64,000 bases of DNA from DAOTOJ01 sp035451285 (GTDB taxonomy: Bacteria > Patescibacteriota > Minisyncoccia > UBA6257 > Brennerbacteraceae). The stretch spans positions 23,674-87,673 of the forward strand of contig DAOTOJ010000001.1 of NCBI GenBank assembly GCA_035451285.1, in the 5' to 3' direction. Below, piece after piece: positions 24,945 through 33,003 of this stretch. Every line of letters begins with the position of its first letter. Position 1 is the stretch's first letter. Position numbers and translations under genes: made by a program. Below the pieces are notes generated by a model, which saw nothing but the letters and a program-made list of their open reading frames with translations, did no database searches and was not told where the DNA came from.

Positions 24945-25555
24945 TTTTAAATTTTTTACCTTTGATTTTAATTTTTATTGGTTTTGGTGGAGGTTTAATC
25001 TATTTAATTTTTAAGACTGTTTCCTTTAAACAAGAAGAATTGGCAGATTACTCTAATGTTTTCATTGTTAAGATTTTTAATAGTTCAAAACAAGCTATTA
25101 AAAATTTTTTTGAAAATGCAACTTTTGATGATAAGCTAATTTTATGGCTTGAAAAAATGCTTCTAAGACTCAAAATTTTAGCGCTCAAAGTAGAGAACTG
25201 GTTGTCAAAACAGGTTGAAAATTTAAAAGAGAGAAGGATAAATAGTAAAATTGATAACGATATTGAATATTGGCAAACCTTGCCTCAAAAAAATTTAGCA
25301 AAGAACTTTGACAAGTTATTTAAAAGTAAGTTATTTCAGAATGTTTTTGATCCCGTCGATGAAGAACTGAAGCTAAAAAAAACTAAGAAAGCTGATTTTA
25401 ATAGTTGGTTAACTCTTATCAATTATTATCTTTCCCGAAATAATTTTTCAGAAGCTCAAAGAATAATTATTTATCTTTGGGAAAGGGGAAATCTAGAAAA
25501 CCAAAATTTAGTTTTAGAAGAAATTTTAGATAATAGAGTTCAAAAAGAAAATTAA
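24941..25555 (+). CDS. single-pass membrane protein of unknown function
   Basis: 204 aa. One N-terminal membrane segment (~2-25) is followed by a Lys/Glu/Asn-rich, mainly helical cytoplasmic or extracytoplasmic region. A final TPR-like stretch (WLTLINYYLSRNNFSEAQRIIIYLWE) suggests helical repeats. No family recognised. It overlaps tsf by 4 nt (ATGA) and its stop codon is directly followed by tRNA-Thr with no spacer, so the three protein genes and the tRNA are probably one transcript. Confidence 0.65.
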   Translation: MILNFLPLILIFIGFGGGLIYLIFKTVSFKQEELADYSNVFIVKIFNSSKQAIKNFFENATFDDKLILWLEKMLLRLKILALKVENWLSKQVENLKERRINSKIDNDIEYWQTLPQKNLAKNFDKLFKSKLFQNVFDPVDEELKLKKTKKADFNSWLTLINYYLSRNNFSEAQRIIIYLWERGNLENQNLVLEEILDNRVQKEN

Positions 25556-25627
25556 GCCACCCTAGCTTAATGGTAGAGCAACGGTTTTGTAAACCGTAGG
25601 TTGTCGGTCCGAGTCCGACGGGTGGCT
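25556..25627 (+). tRNA. tRNA-Thr (UGU)
   Basis: 72 nt. The 7-bp acceptor stem GCCACCC/GGGTGGC is perfect. The anticodon arm has a 5-bp stem around loop TTTGTAA, giving anticodon TGT. The T arm is GTCGG TCCGAGT CCGAC and the discriminator is T. CCA is not encoded and must be added. It begins at the base after the stop codon of the preceding gene. Confidence 0.95.
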
Positions 25628-25778
25628 CAAATTTACGCTAATATTTATTATAATTAATAGCTTTTTTAAAAATCGATCTTCTAGCAATTGTATTTTTATA
25701 CCAGTGGCTAAATTAATAGTTTTGAAAATTTGTTTATTATGATATTATAAATTGTTTTTATTAATTTAATAAATATTT

Positions 25779-28229
25779 ATGAATATGAAAATAGCGAGTC
25801 GTGGTTTGACTTCCCAAGAAGCTCAAAAACTTCTAAAAAAATTTGGACCAAATGAGATTTTTAAATCTAAAAAAATAAATTTTTGGTCTATTTTTTGGGA
25901 AGAAGTTAAGGAACCAATGATCCTATTATTATTAGTGGTTGGTTTTTTTTATTCTTGGTGGGGAGAATTGGAAGATGCCTTAACTATTTTAATAGTTATT
26001 GTGCTTTTGGTCTTAATTGAAGTTTTTAATGAATTTCGAGCAAAAAAAGCTATTTTTTCTCTTGAAAAAATAGCTGCTCCTAAAACTAAAGTTTTAAGAG
26101 ATTCGCAAATTATCAGTATTGATAGCAAAGAAATTGTTCCTGGCGATATTTTAATTTTATCATTAGGAACAAAAATAGCAGCTGATGCTAAATTGATTAG
26201 AGCTTTAGATATTGAGATCGACGAATCGGCATTGACTGGAGAATCTAATCCCGTTTTTAAAAAGGAAGGAGATGAAATTTATGCTGGAACAATTGTAATA
26301 AAAGGCGAAGGAGAAGCTAAAACTATTAAAACCGGCAAATCAACAAAAATGGGAGAAATCGTTGCTACCTTAAAAACCATAAAACCTCCTAAAACTAACC
26401 TTCAAATAATGATGAAAGATTTAGCTGGAAAATTGGTTTATGTTGCTTTGTTTTTTTCAGTTTTAGTTCCAGTAATTGGAATAATTAGGGGCAATGACAT
26501 AAAAGAAATGATTTTAACTGGCTTATCTTTATCTTTTGCAGTGATTCCCGAAGAATTGCCAATTATTGTAACCATGGTTTTAGGATTAGGTGCTTACAGC
26601 CTTTCTAAAAACAACTTTTTAATAAAAAGTGTTAAATCAGCAGAAGTTTTAGGAAGTGCCACGGTAATTGTTACTGATAAAACAGGTACAATTACTACTG
26701 GTGATTTGAAAATCTCAAATGTTTTTCCATTAGAAAAAAGACAAGAGGTTCTTGAAAAAGCTGCTTTGACAATTTCTCCTTACTCGATTTCTAAATTAGA
26801 AAAAGCAATTTTAGACGAAACTGGGGATAAAATTTTAGAAAATTTTGAAATTTATAGACAAAGAAATTTAACCAGTGAAACTAAGACTAAAGCCTTTATT
26901 CTAAAAAATAAAGATACGATTCTGGTAGTTTCTGGAGCCCCTGAAAAAATATTTGAAAAATGTAAAAAAATTGATAAAGATCTACGGTTAAAATTAGACG
27001 AAGAAGCTCAAAATGGTAAACGTTTAATAGCCGTAGCTTTTAAGAAACTGACAGTCTCTCAAATAAATAAAAATTTTGAAGATTTAGAAAAAAATTTAGA
27101 TTTAGTTGGTTTAATAAGTTTTGAAGATCCAATAAGAGAAGGAGTTAAAGACACAATTGCTACTAGTAAGAAGGCTGGTATTAGAACAATTATGGTTACC
27201 GGAGATTATCCTCAGACAGCTAATTATGTAGCTCAACAAGTTGGAATTAATAATTCTATAATTGTGTTAGGAGAGGAGGTTGAGAAAATGACAGCTGAAG
27301 AATTAAGGGAAATAGTTAAAAAAGTTTCTATTTTTGCTCGAACTACTCCCAATGATAAATATCGTATTGTCAAAGCCCTTCAAGAAAATGGAGAAGTAGT
27401 AGCCGTTACCGGAGATGGCATAAATGATGTTTTAGCTTTAAAGTCAGCAGATATTGGAATTGCTATGGGAATTAAAGGCACTGATGTTGCTAGAGAAGCA
27501 GCTCAAATTGTTTTAGCTGATGATAATTATATAACTATTACTACTGGAATTTTTGAAGGAAGAAAGTTTTTTGATAATTTAACTAAAGGTTTAAAATATT
27601 ATTTAGCTGTTAAGTTAGCTTTAATTTTAATATTTCTTTTACCAGTAATTTTGGGAATAGCTTTACCGTTTTCCCCAATTCAAATTATTGTTTTAGAATT
27701 GTTTATGGATTTAGCTGCTTCGGCTGGTTTTGTTGCCGAGCCAAAAGAAAAAGGAATTTACAATCGTAAGCCAATAAAAAGTTTGAAATTATTAGATAAA
27801 AAAACAGTGGTAGATATAGTTTTCAAAGGCTTGATGTTATTTATAGCGGTTATTGGAGTTTATTTTTTTAGTTTAGCTAATAATTTATCAATTGAGATTT
27901 CAAGAACTTTAGCTTTCTCAACTTGGATTATTTCTCACGTTTTTTTGGCTTTTGTTTCTCGTTCAGATAGAGAAACTATTTTTTCTTTGGGAATCTTTAG
28001 TAATAAGGTAATGAATTATTGGGCTATTCTAGCAATTGCTTTTTTAATAGCAGCAACCCAAATTCCAGTTTTGGCAACGAGATTTAATATGGCGAATATT
28101 GATTTTTTTCTTCTTATTTTTCCCTTGTTAGCTTCTTTAATAATTTTAATACCTTTGATAGTTAAGAAGCATTTTGATTCCAATAAAAATAATATGGTTT
28201 TAGAAGGCAAGGCAATAAGCGGCAGTTGA
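25779..28229 (+). CDS. P2-type cation-transporting ATPase
   Basis: 816 aa membrane pump, probably for Ca2+ or another cation. The N-terminus GLTSQEAQKLLKKFGPNEI is typical of P2 ATPases. Other motifs: TGES (DESALTGESNPV) in the actuator domain, M4 VIPEELPIIVT, the phosphorylated D300 in VTDKTGTITTGD, VTGDGINDVLALKSADIGIAMG in the hinge, and late membrane helices. The nucleotide domain is short. M4 has PEEL rather than the PEGL of classical Ca2+ pumps, so ion specificity is uncertain. Stop is TGA. A tRNA and a 150-nt A/T-rich stretch without a clear promoter lie upstream. Confidence 0.93.
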   Translation: MNMKIASRGLTSQEAQKLLKKFGPNEIFKSKKINFWSIFWEEVKEPMILLLLVVGFFYSWWGELEDALTILIVIVLLVLIEVFNEFRAKKAIFSLEKIAAPKTKVLRDSQIISIDSKEIVPGDILILSLGTKIAADAKLIRALDIEIDESALTGESNPVFKKEGDEIYAGTIVIKGEGEAKTIKTGKSTKMGEIVATLKTIKPPKTNLQIMMKDLAGKLVYVALFFSVLVPVIGIIRGNDIKEMILTGLSLSFAVIPEELPIIVTMVLGLGAYSLSKNNFLIKSVKSAEVLGSATVIVTDKTGTITTGDLKISNVFPLEKRQEVLEKAALTISPYSISKLEKAILDETGDKILENFEIYRQRNLTSETKTKAFILKNKDTILVVSGAPEKIFEKCKKIDKDLRLKLDEEAQNGKRLIAVAFKKLTVSQINKNFEDLEKNLDLVGLISFEDPIREGVKDTIATSKKAGIRTIMVTGDYPQTANYVAQQVGINNSIIVLGEEVEKMTAEELREIVKKVSIFARTTPNDKYRIVKALQENGEVVAVTGDGINDVLALKSADIGIAMGIKGTDVAREAAQIVLADDNYITITTGIFEGRKFFDNLTKGLKYYLAVKLALILIFLLPVILGIALPFSPIQIIVLELFMDLAASAGFVAEPKEKGIYNRKPIKSLKLLDKKTVVDIVFKGLMLFIAVIGVYFFSLANNLSIEISRTLAFSTWIISHVFLAFVSRSDRETIFSLGIFSNKVMNYWAILAIAFLIAATQIPVLATRFNMANIDFFLLIFPLLASLIILIPLIVKKHFDSNKNNMVLEGKAISGS

Positions 28230-28253
28230 TTTTTTTAAAATTAGTTTTATAAT
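28226..28253 (+). promoter_or_regulatory. promoter of the 62-aa membrane protein gene
   Basis: TTGATT (28226-28231, overlapping the ATPase stop codon), 16-nt spacer, TATAAT (28248-28253). 28 nt before the ATG at 28282. Confidence 0.5.
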
Positions 28254-28281
28254 TATTTTAATTAATAAATTAACAAAATAT

Positions 28282-28470
28282 ATGGACGAAGAACAAATGA
28301 CAAATAATCAGCCAACCGAAATTCAAGAAACCCAACAAACTACCGAAAACCCAACCGAGGTTAAAACAGAAGGTTCAGTTGCTGAATCTAAAAAGTCTAA
28401 TAAAACTTTTTTGATTGCAGCAATAGTAATTGTTTTGGCTTTGGCAGCAGTTATTATTTGGGGTTTCTAA
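28282..28470 (+). CDS. tail-anchored 62-aa protein
   Basis: 62 aa. The first ~40 residues are hydrophilic, rich in Gln, Thr and Glu (QPTEIQETQQTTENPTE) and probably disordered. Residues ~43-61 form a single membrane segment ending IIWGF. It has its own predicted promoter. No family recognised. Small tail-anchored proteins of this kind are common in CPR genomes. Codon use looks like its neighbours. Confidence 0.6.
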   Translation: MDEEQMTNNQPTEIQETQQTTENPTEVKTEGSVAESKKSNKTFLIAAIVIVLALAAVIIWGF

Positions 28471-28548
28471 TTGTATTTTAACCGGATTTTCCAGATTGAT
28501 TCCTAAATCTTCTACGATTAATAGGAGATGATTTAAAATTATTTTTTT

Positions 28549-29631
28549 ATGGATAAGGAAGAAGTTAATCGTTCTCGAAGACCAATTGTTATAGCCTTTT
28601 TAATAGGAGCAACTATTTTATTTCTTCTAGTTTTTAAAGAAGTTGCAGCTCCCTTAACTTTAGCAGCTCTAATAGCTTTAATAATTCATCCTTTGTATTT
28701 AAAAATTGAAAAAATAGTTAAAAAAAAGAAAAGTTTAGCAGCAATTTTAACTACTATTTTGGTTTGTCTTATTATTATAATTCCATTTTCTTTGTTGCTT
28801 TTTTATTCAATTAACGAAGCAGCTTTGATTTATAATGATATTAGTAATTTTATTTTAAATCTAAGCGATTCCAACCCTTTTGTTTTAAGAGTAGGGGGAT
28901 TTTTAAAAAAATCAGGAATTAATCTTGATATTTCTAATCTAACTCAGAATTTTATAGTACCTTTAATTAGTTCTTTAAATGTTAATCTGGCTAAATTTAT
29001 TTCTTCTTTGGTTTCCAATGTTTCTGAATTTTTTATAGGATTATTTATTAGTTTAATTTCTATTTTTTACTTTTTAAGAGATGGAGACAAACTAATTGAT
29101 TTAATAATTAAAATTTTGCCTTTTAGTAAGAACGAAAATAAGCAAATTTTAGATAAATCTTCTTTAATCTTAAAATCTGTTTTAATGGGTAATATTTTGA
29201 CAGCTATTATTCAGGGAATAGTTGGGGGAATTGGTTTTGCGATTTTTAATCTTCCCACGCCTATTTTTTGGGGAATGATTATGTTTATATCTGCCTTAAT
29301 TCCTTTTGTTGGGCCAATGTTTGTTTATATCCCAACAGGGATTATAATGTTTATTTCAAATGGTAGGCTTGATTTGGCTATTTTATTTTTACTTTATAAC
29401 TTCATAGTTACTTCTAGCGTTGATAATATTGTTAAGCCGTTAGTTATTAGTGGGAGAGTCAAAATAAATTCCTTAATTATTTTGATTTCGATTATTGGAG
29501 GAATCAAATTATGGGGAGCTTTAGGATTAGTTTATGGACCCTTAGTTGTTGCTTTACTATTAATAGCTTTAGATTTTTATTTAGAGAGAACGAAACAATT
29601 ATCGTTATTTGAAGAAAAAAATGAAAGATAA
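28549..29631 (+). CDS. AI-2E family transporter (PerM/YdiK type)
   Basis: 360 aa with about seven to eight membrane segments. Typical features of the PF01594 family: an early RRPIVIAFLIGATILFLLVF membrane start, AALIALIIHPLYLKIEK, SIFYFLRDGDKL, the FWGMIMFISALIPFVGPMFVYIP motif, and DNIVKPLVISGRVKINSLI near the end. Members export small molecules or sodium; the AI-2 name is historical and the substrate cannot be read from sequence. The final bases overlap a 28-aa ORF that precedes murE. Confidence 0.9.
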   Translation: MDKEEVNRSRRPIVIAFLIGATILFLLVFKEVAAPLTLAALIALIIHPLYLKIEKIVKKKKSLAAILTTILVCLIIIIPFSLLLFYSINEAALIYNDISNFILNLSDSNPFVLRVGGFLKKSGINLDISNLTQNFIVPLISSLNVNLAKFISSLVSNVSEFFIGLFISLISIFYFLRDGDKLIDLIIKILPFSKNENKQILDKSSLILKSVLMGNILTAIIQGIVGGIGFAIFNLPTPIFWGMIMFISALIPFVGPMFVYIPTGIIMFISNGRLDLAILFLLYNFIVTSSVDNIVKPLVISGRVKINSLIILISIIGGIKLWGALGLVYGPLVVALLLIALDFYLERTKQLSLFEEKNER

Positions 29632-29707
29632 AATTAAAAAAGCAATTTTAATTTTAATTATAGTTTTGACTATTGCTGGTTTGGTTTTGCCGGTTTTATT
29701 CTATTAA
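29621..29707 (+). CDS. 28-aa membrane micropeptide candidate
   Basis: 28 aa: a basic MKDKIKKA start and one hydrophobic helix (ILILIIVLTIAGLVLPVLF). It overlaps the end of the transporter gene by 11 nt and ends 4 nt before murE. The ATG, tight packing and perfect topology favour a real membrane micropeptide, but an ORF this short can arise by chance. Confidence 0.4.
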   Translation: MKDKIKKAILILIIVLTIAGLVLPVLFY

Positions 29708-29711
29708 TTAT

Positions 29712-30980
29712 ATGGAATTTATTAGAAAGATTGTTCCTAAAAATCTTAAAAATTATTTATGGCATTTTCCAAAAGCCGTGATAGCAAATATTGTTTATGG
29801 TTTTCCAGCTCGCAAAATAAAAGTTATTGGAGTAGCTGGAACAAAAGGAAAAACAACCACTAGCTATTTAATTTCACAACTTTTGGAAAGTTATGGCAAA
29901 AAGACGGCTCTAATTTCTACTGCAGTAATTAAAGTTGGAGGCCAAGAGAAACTTAATGATTTAAAAATGACTTCTCCCTCATCTTTTTATATTCAAAAAT
30001 TTTTAAAAGAAGCAGTTAGCAAAAGTTGTGATTATTTGGTTTTAGAAACTTCTTCTCATGCCTTAAAGCAATTTAGAACGTGGGGTATAGATTTTGAAGC
30101 GGTAGTAATTACTAATTTAATTCCTGACCATTTGGAATATCATAAAACTAAAGAAGATTATATTTTAACCCATAAAAAAATGATTTCTAAAAAAACAAAA
30201 GTTTTAGTTCTTAATAATGACGATGAATATTCTAATGATTTTAAAAATTTGAATGTGTTTAAAATTTTAATAGGAGAAAAATCAACTAGTAATTTAAAAT
30301 TAGAAGATTATTCTTTTTCAGAGAATGGTTCTAAGATTGTTTTTTCTTATCAAGACAAAGAATATAATTGTTTTTTACCTTTAATCGGCAAGTTTAATAT
30401 TTATAATTTTTTGTCAGCTGTTGGTTGTTTAAATGGTCTAGGTTTTAAAATAGATAACCTTGGTGAAAAATCTTTAAAATTGAAGCCAGCTCCAGGTAGG
30501 AATGAAATTATTTATTATAATAATTTTACAGTTATTGTTGATTACGCCCATTCCCCTGAATCTTTTGAAAGTTTTTTTAGAGCAATCAAACCCTTTATTA
30601 AGGGGAAATTAATAGTTGTTACTGGGGCTTGCGGAGAAAGAGATAGAAATAAACGCCCTAAAATGGGGGAATTATTAGCTTTTTATAGTGATTTGGTTGT
30701 AATTACCAATGATGATCCTTACGGAGAAGATCCCGAACAAATTGCCCAAGATTTAATTTTGGGACTTGTAAGATCGAATAAATTTCAAGAATCTAAAAAT
30801 TTCTGGAAAATATTAGATAGGCGCGAAGGAATTAAAAAGGGAATTGATCTGGCAGAAAAAAACGATGTGGTAGCAATTTTGGGGAAGGGTTCTGAACAAT
30901 GGCAGGTATTTAAAAACTATAAAATTCCTTGGGATGATAGAAAGATAGCTAAAGAAATAATTGAAAGTAAAGTTAGATAA
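29712..30980 (+). CDS. murE: MurE-like Mur ligase
   Basis: 422 aa from the ATG at 29712. An in-frame ATG 39 nt upstream would overlap the micropeptide and add nonconserved residues. ATP-dependent ligase adding the third residue to UDP-MurNAc-Ala-Glu. It lacks the usual N-terminal UDP-binding domain (E. coli 495 aa). Visible: GTKGKTTTSYLISQ (ATP loop), LETSSHAL, the DYAHSPESF hinge and GACGERDRNKRPKMGE. The specificity loop reads NDDPYGEDP instead of DNPR (diaminopimelate) or DNPA-like (lysine), so the third amino acid is open. Convergent with recR with no spacer. Confidence 0.88.
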   Translation: MEFIRKIVPKNLKNYLWHFPKAVIANIVYGFPARKIKVIGVAGTKGKTTTSYLISQLLESYGKKTALISTAVIKVGGQEKLNDLKMTSPSSFYIQKFLKEAVSKSCDYLVLETSSHALKQFRTWGIDFEAVVITNLIPDHLEYHKTKEDYILTHKKMISKKTKVLVLNNDDEYSNDFKNLNVFKILIGEKSTSNLKLEDYSFSENGSKIVFSYQDKEYNCFLPLIGKFNIYNFLSAVGCLNGLGFKIDNLGEKSLKLKPAPGRNEIIYYNNFTVIVDYAHSPESFESFFRAIKPFIKGKLIVVTGACGERDRNKRPKMGELLAFYSDLVVITNDDPYGEDPEQIAQDLILGLVRSNKFQESKNFWKILDRREGIKKGIDLAEKNDVVAILGKGSEQWQVFKNYKIPWDDRKIAKEIIESKVR

Positions 30981-31580
30981 TTATTTTCTATTTTCCAAAG
31001 CATTAATCAGAGTATCTTCATCGGCGAATTCAACTTCTGCTCCTCTTTGAAGACCAATAGCTAATTTGGTAACTTTAACTTTAAAATTTTTAAGAATTTT
31101 TTCTAATTCCAAAGTTGTTAAATCGCCAGAAGCAGTATGAGAAAAAGCCAAAATTACTTCTTCTGTTTGAGGATTATTTTTTAATCTACTAATTAATTCC
31201 TTTATTCTCAAATCCTTTAAATTATCTTCTGTTGGTAAAGCTAAGCCACCTAAAATATGATATAAACCATTATATTTTTTAGTTTTTTCAATAGTTATCA
31301 AGTCAGTTTCTTTTTCAACTACCGCAATTATTTTATTATTTCGATTAGGATTTCTACAAATTTCGCATAATTGTTCATTGTTATTATTTTCGAAGACATA
31401 AAAACATTGAGGACAAACTTTTAAATTATCAGCCAAATTTTTTAAAGCAAAACTATAACTATAAATAAAATTTTTATCGTGTCTTAAAAACCAAAAAGCG
31501 ATTCTTTGGGCTTGTCGTGGCCCAATTGAAGGTATTTTGGCAAATAATTCAATAAATCTTTTTAATGATTCTGGTAACAT
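30981..31580 (-). CDS. recR: recombination protein RecR
   Basis: 199 aa. Works with RecF/RecO to load RecA at gaps. It has the N-terminal HhH (FAKIPSIGPRQAQRIAFWF), the four-Cys zinc finger (C-P-Q-C ... C-E-I-C), and the TOPRIM domain with VVEKETDLITIE and YHILGGLALPTEDN. The C-terminal region ends with the usual LP/IGLQRGAEVEFADE. Last gene of the minus-strand run cysS-dnaB-recR, with a 6-nt gap to dnaB. Confidence 0.96.
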   Translation of the reverse strand: MLPESLKRFIELFAKIPSIGPRQAQRIAFWFLRHDKNFIYSYSFALKNLADNLKVCPQCFYVFENNNNEQLCEICRNPNRNNKIIAVVEKETDLITIEKTKKYNGLYHILGGLALPTEDNLKDLRIKELISRLKNNPQTEEVILAFSHTASGDLTTLELEKILKNFKVKVTKLAIGLQRGAEVEFADEDTLINALENRK

Positions 31581-31586
31581 AGATTT

Positions 31587-33002
31587 TTAAAATTCCTCAA
31601 TTTCTGATTCCGGAAGTTCTCCTAAAAATTCTTCTTTGCTAAATTCTCTAAAAGTAGTGAATGCTTCATCAAAATATAAGCTGATTTTTCCTAAAGGACC
31701 GTTACGGTGTTTGGCAATAATAATATCTGCTTCATTTTTTCTAGCTGTATCTTCTTTAACTCGATCTTCGCGATAAATAAACATGACGACATCAGCATCT
31801 TGTTCTATTGAACCAGATTCTCTTAAATCAGATAACCTTGGAATTTGGTTTGGACGTTGTTCAACAGCTCTGGTTAATTGGGAAATTGTTAGTACGGGGA
31901 TATTGAGTTCTCTTGCCAAGGCTTTTAAAGATCTTGAAATTTCAGTAACCTGTTGAACTAAATTATCGGTATTTAAAGTTGATTGGATTAATTGGAGATA
32001 ATCAATAATTAATAATCCTAAATTTGTTTCAGATTGCAATCTACGAGCCATAGCTCTTATTTGAACAACCGTGGGACTCGGAGAATCATCGATATAAATT
32101 GGTGCCTCAAATAATCTGGAAGTGGCTTCCTGTGCTAAATCAAAATCAGAAGGATCACCAGTTTCTGATAACTTTCCAGTTCTTAATTTCCATAACTCAA
32201 CATTAGCTTCTGCAGCAATTAATCTATCTATAACTTGTTCCCGAGACATTTCCAAAGAAAATATTCCTACGGGGATATTTTCTTTTAAAGCCGCATGTCT
32301 AGCAATATCTAAAGCTAAAGAGGTTTTTCCTAAAGAAGGACGAGCTGCTAAAATGATTAGATCTGATTTTTGAAGTCCGGCTGTCAAATTATCAAGTGAT
32401 TTAAATCCGGTTGGTACGCCGCGCAATTTATTTTTTTCACGATTCAAGAGGTCGATCCTGTCAAAAGCTTCTTTTAGATCTTCTTTAATTGGTTTTAAAC
32501 CAGGAGAGATTGAAAATTTAGAGATTGAAAATATTTTACTTTCTGCTTCATCTAAAACTTCTTGAGCATCTTTTTCTTCATCTAAAGCAAGTTCAGCTAT
32601 TTCATAAGCTGAATTTAAAAGTTCTCTTAAAACTTTTTTCTTATTTATTATTTTAGCATAATGAGTTATATGACTAGAAGAGGGGACGGCATTAACTAAT
32701 TCTGATAAATAAGATATTCCGCCTATTTCTTCTAATTGTTCTTTTTCTTTTAATCTTGAAGAAACTGTTAAAATATCAATTGGTTGGTTTTTAGAAAAAA
32801 GTTCCAAAATTGTTTCATAAATTAATTGATGGTTTGTTTTATAAAAATCATCAATTGATAAAATATCAGCTACTTTTGAGATAGCGTTTTTGTCGATCAT
32901 TAAAGCTCCCAAAACAGATTGTTCTGCTTCGATGTCTTGAGGCGGCAACTTGCCTTCTAATAAAATCTTTTCTTTTTCTCCTATTTTTTTCTTTTTGGGC
33001 AT
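31587..33002 (-). CDS. dnaB: replicative DNA helicase DnaB
   Basis: 471 aa hexameric helicase. The N-terminal domain begins LPPQDIEAEQSVLGALMID, followed by a helical linker and the RecA-like C-terminal domain with Walker A AARPSLGKTSLALDIA, EMSREQVIDRL, Walker B LLIIDYLQLI and LSDLRESGSIEQDADVVMFI. No intein or insertion. It ends 6 nt before recR and begins 1 nt after cysS. The shortened DnaX here lacks the tau region that usually tethers DnaB. Confidence 0.97.
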   Translation of the reverse strand: MPKKKKIGEKEKILLEGKLPPQDIEAEQSVLGALMIDKNAISKVADILSIDDFYKTNHQLIYETILELFSKNQPIDILTVSSRLKEKEQLEEIGGISYLSELVNAVPSSSHITHYAKIINKKKVLRELLNSAYEIAELALDEEKDAQEVLDEAESKIFSISKFSISPGLKPIKEDLKEAFDRIDLLNREKNKLRGVPTGFKSLDNLTAGLQKSDLIILAARPSLGKTSLALDIARHAALKENIPVGIFSLEMSREQVIDRLIAAEANVELWKLRTGKLSETGDPSDFDLAQEATSRLFEAPIYIDDSPSPTVVQIRAMARRLQSETNLGLLIIDYLQLIQSTLNTDNLVQQVTEISRSLKALARELNIPVLTISQLTRAVEQRPNQIPRLSDLRESGSIEQDADVVMFIYREDRVKEDTARKNEADIIIAKHRNGPLGKISLYFDEAFTTFREFSKEEFLGELPESEIEEF

Positions 33003-33003
33003 A

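Noticed and set aside
28521..28548. AGGAGATG before the AI-2E-family gene as a Shine-Dalgarno site
   Set aside because: It lies more than 20 nt upstream of the ATG at 28549, too far to pair productively, and no comparable motif precedes other genes here.
29673..29711. Longer N-terminus for MurE starting at 29673
   Set aside because: It would lie in a different frame over the 28-aa micropeptide and adds residues (Trp/Cys/Phe-rich) unlike any Mur ligase start. The ATG at 29712 directly precedes the conserved region.
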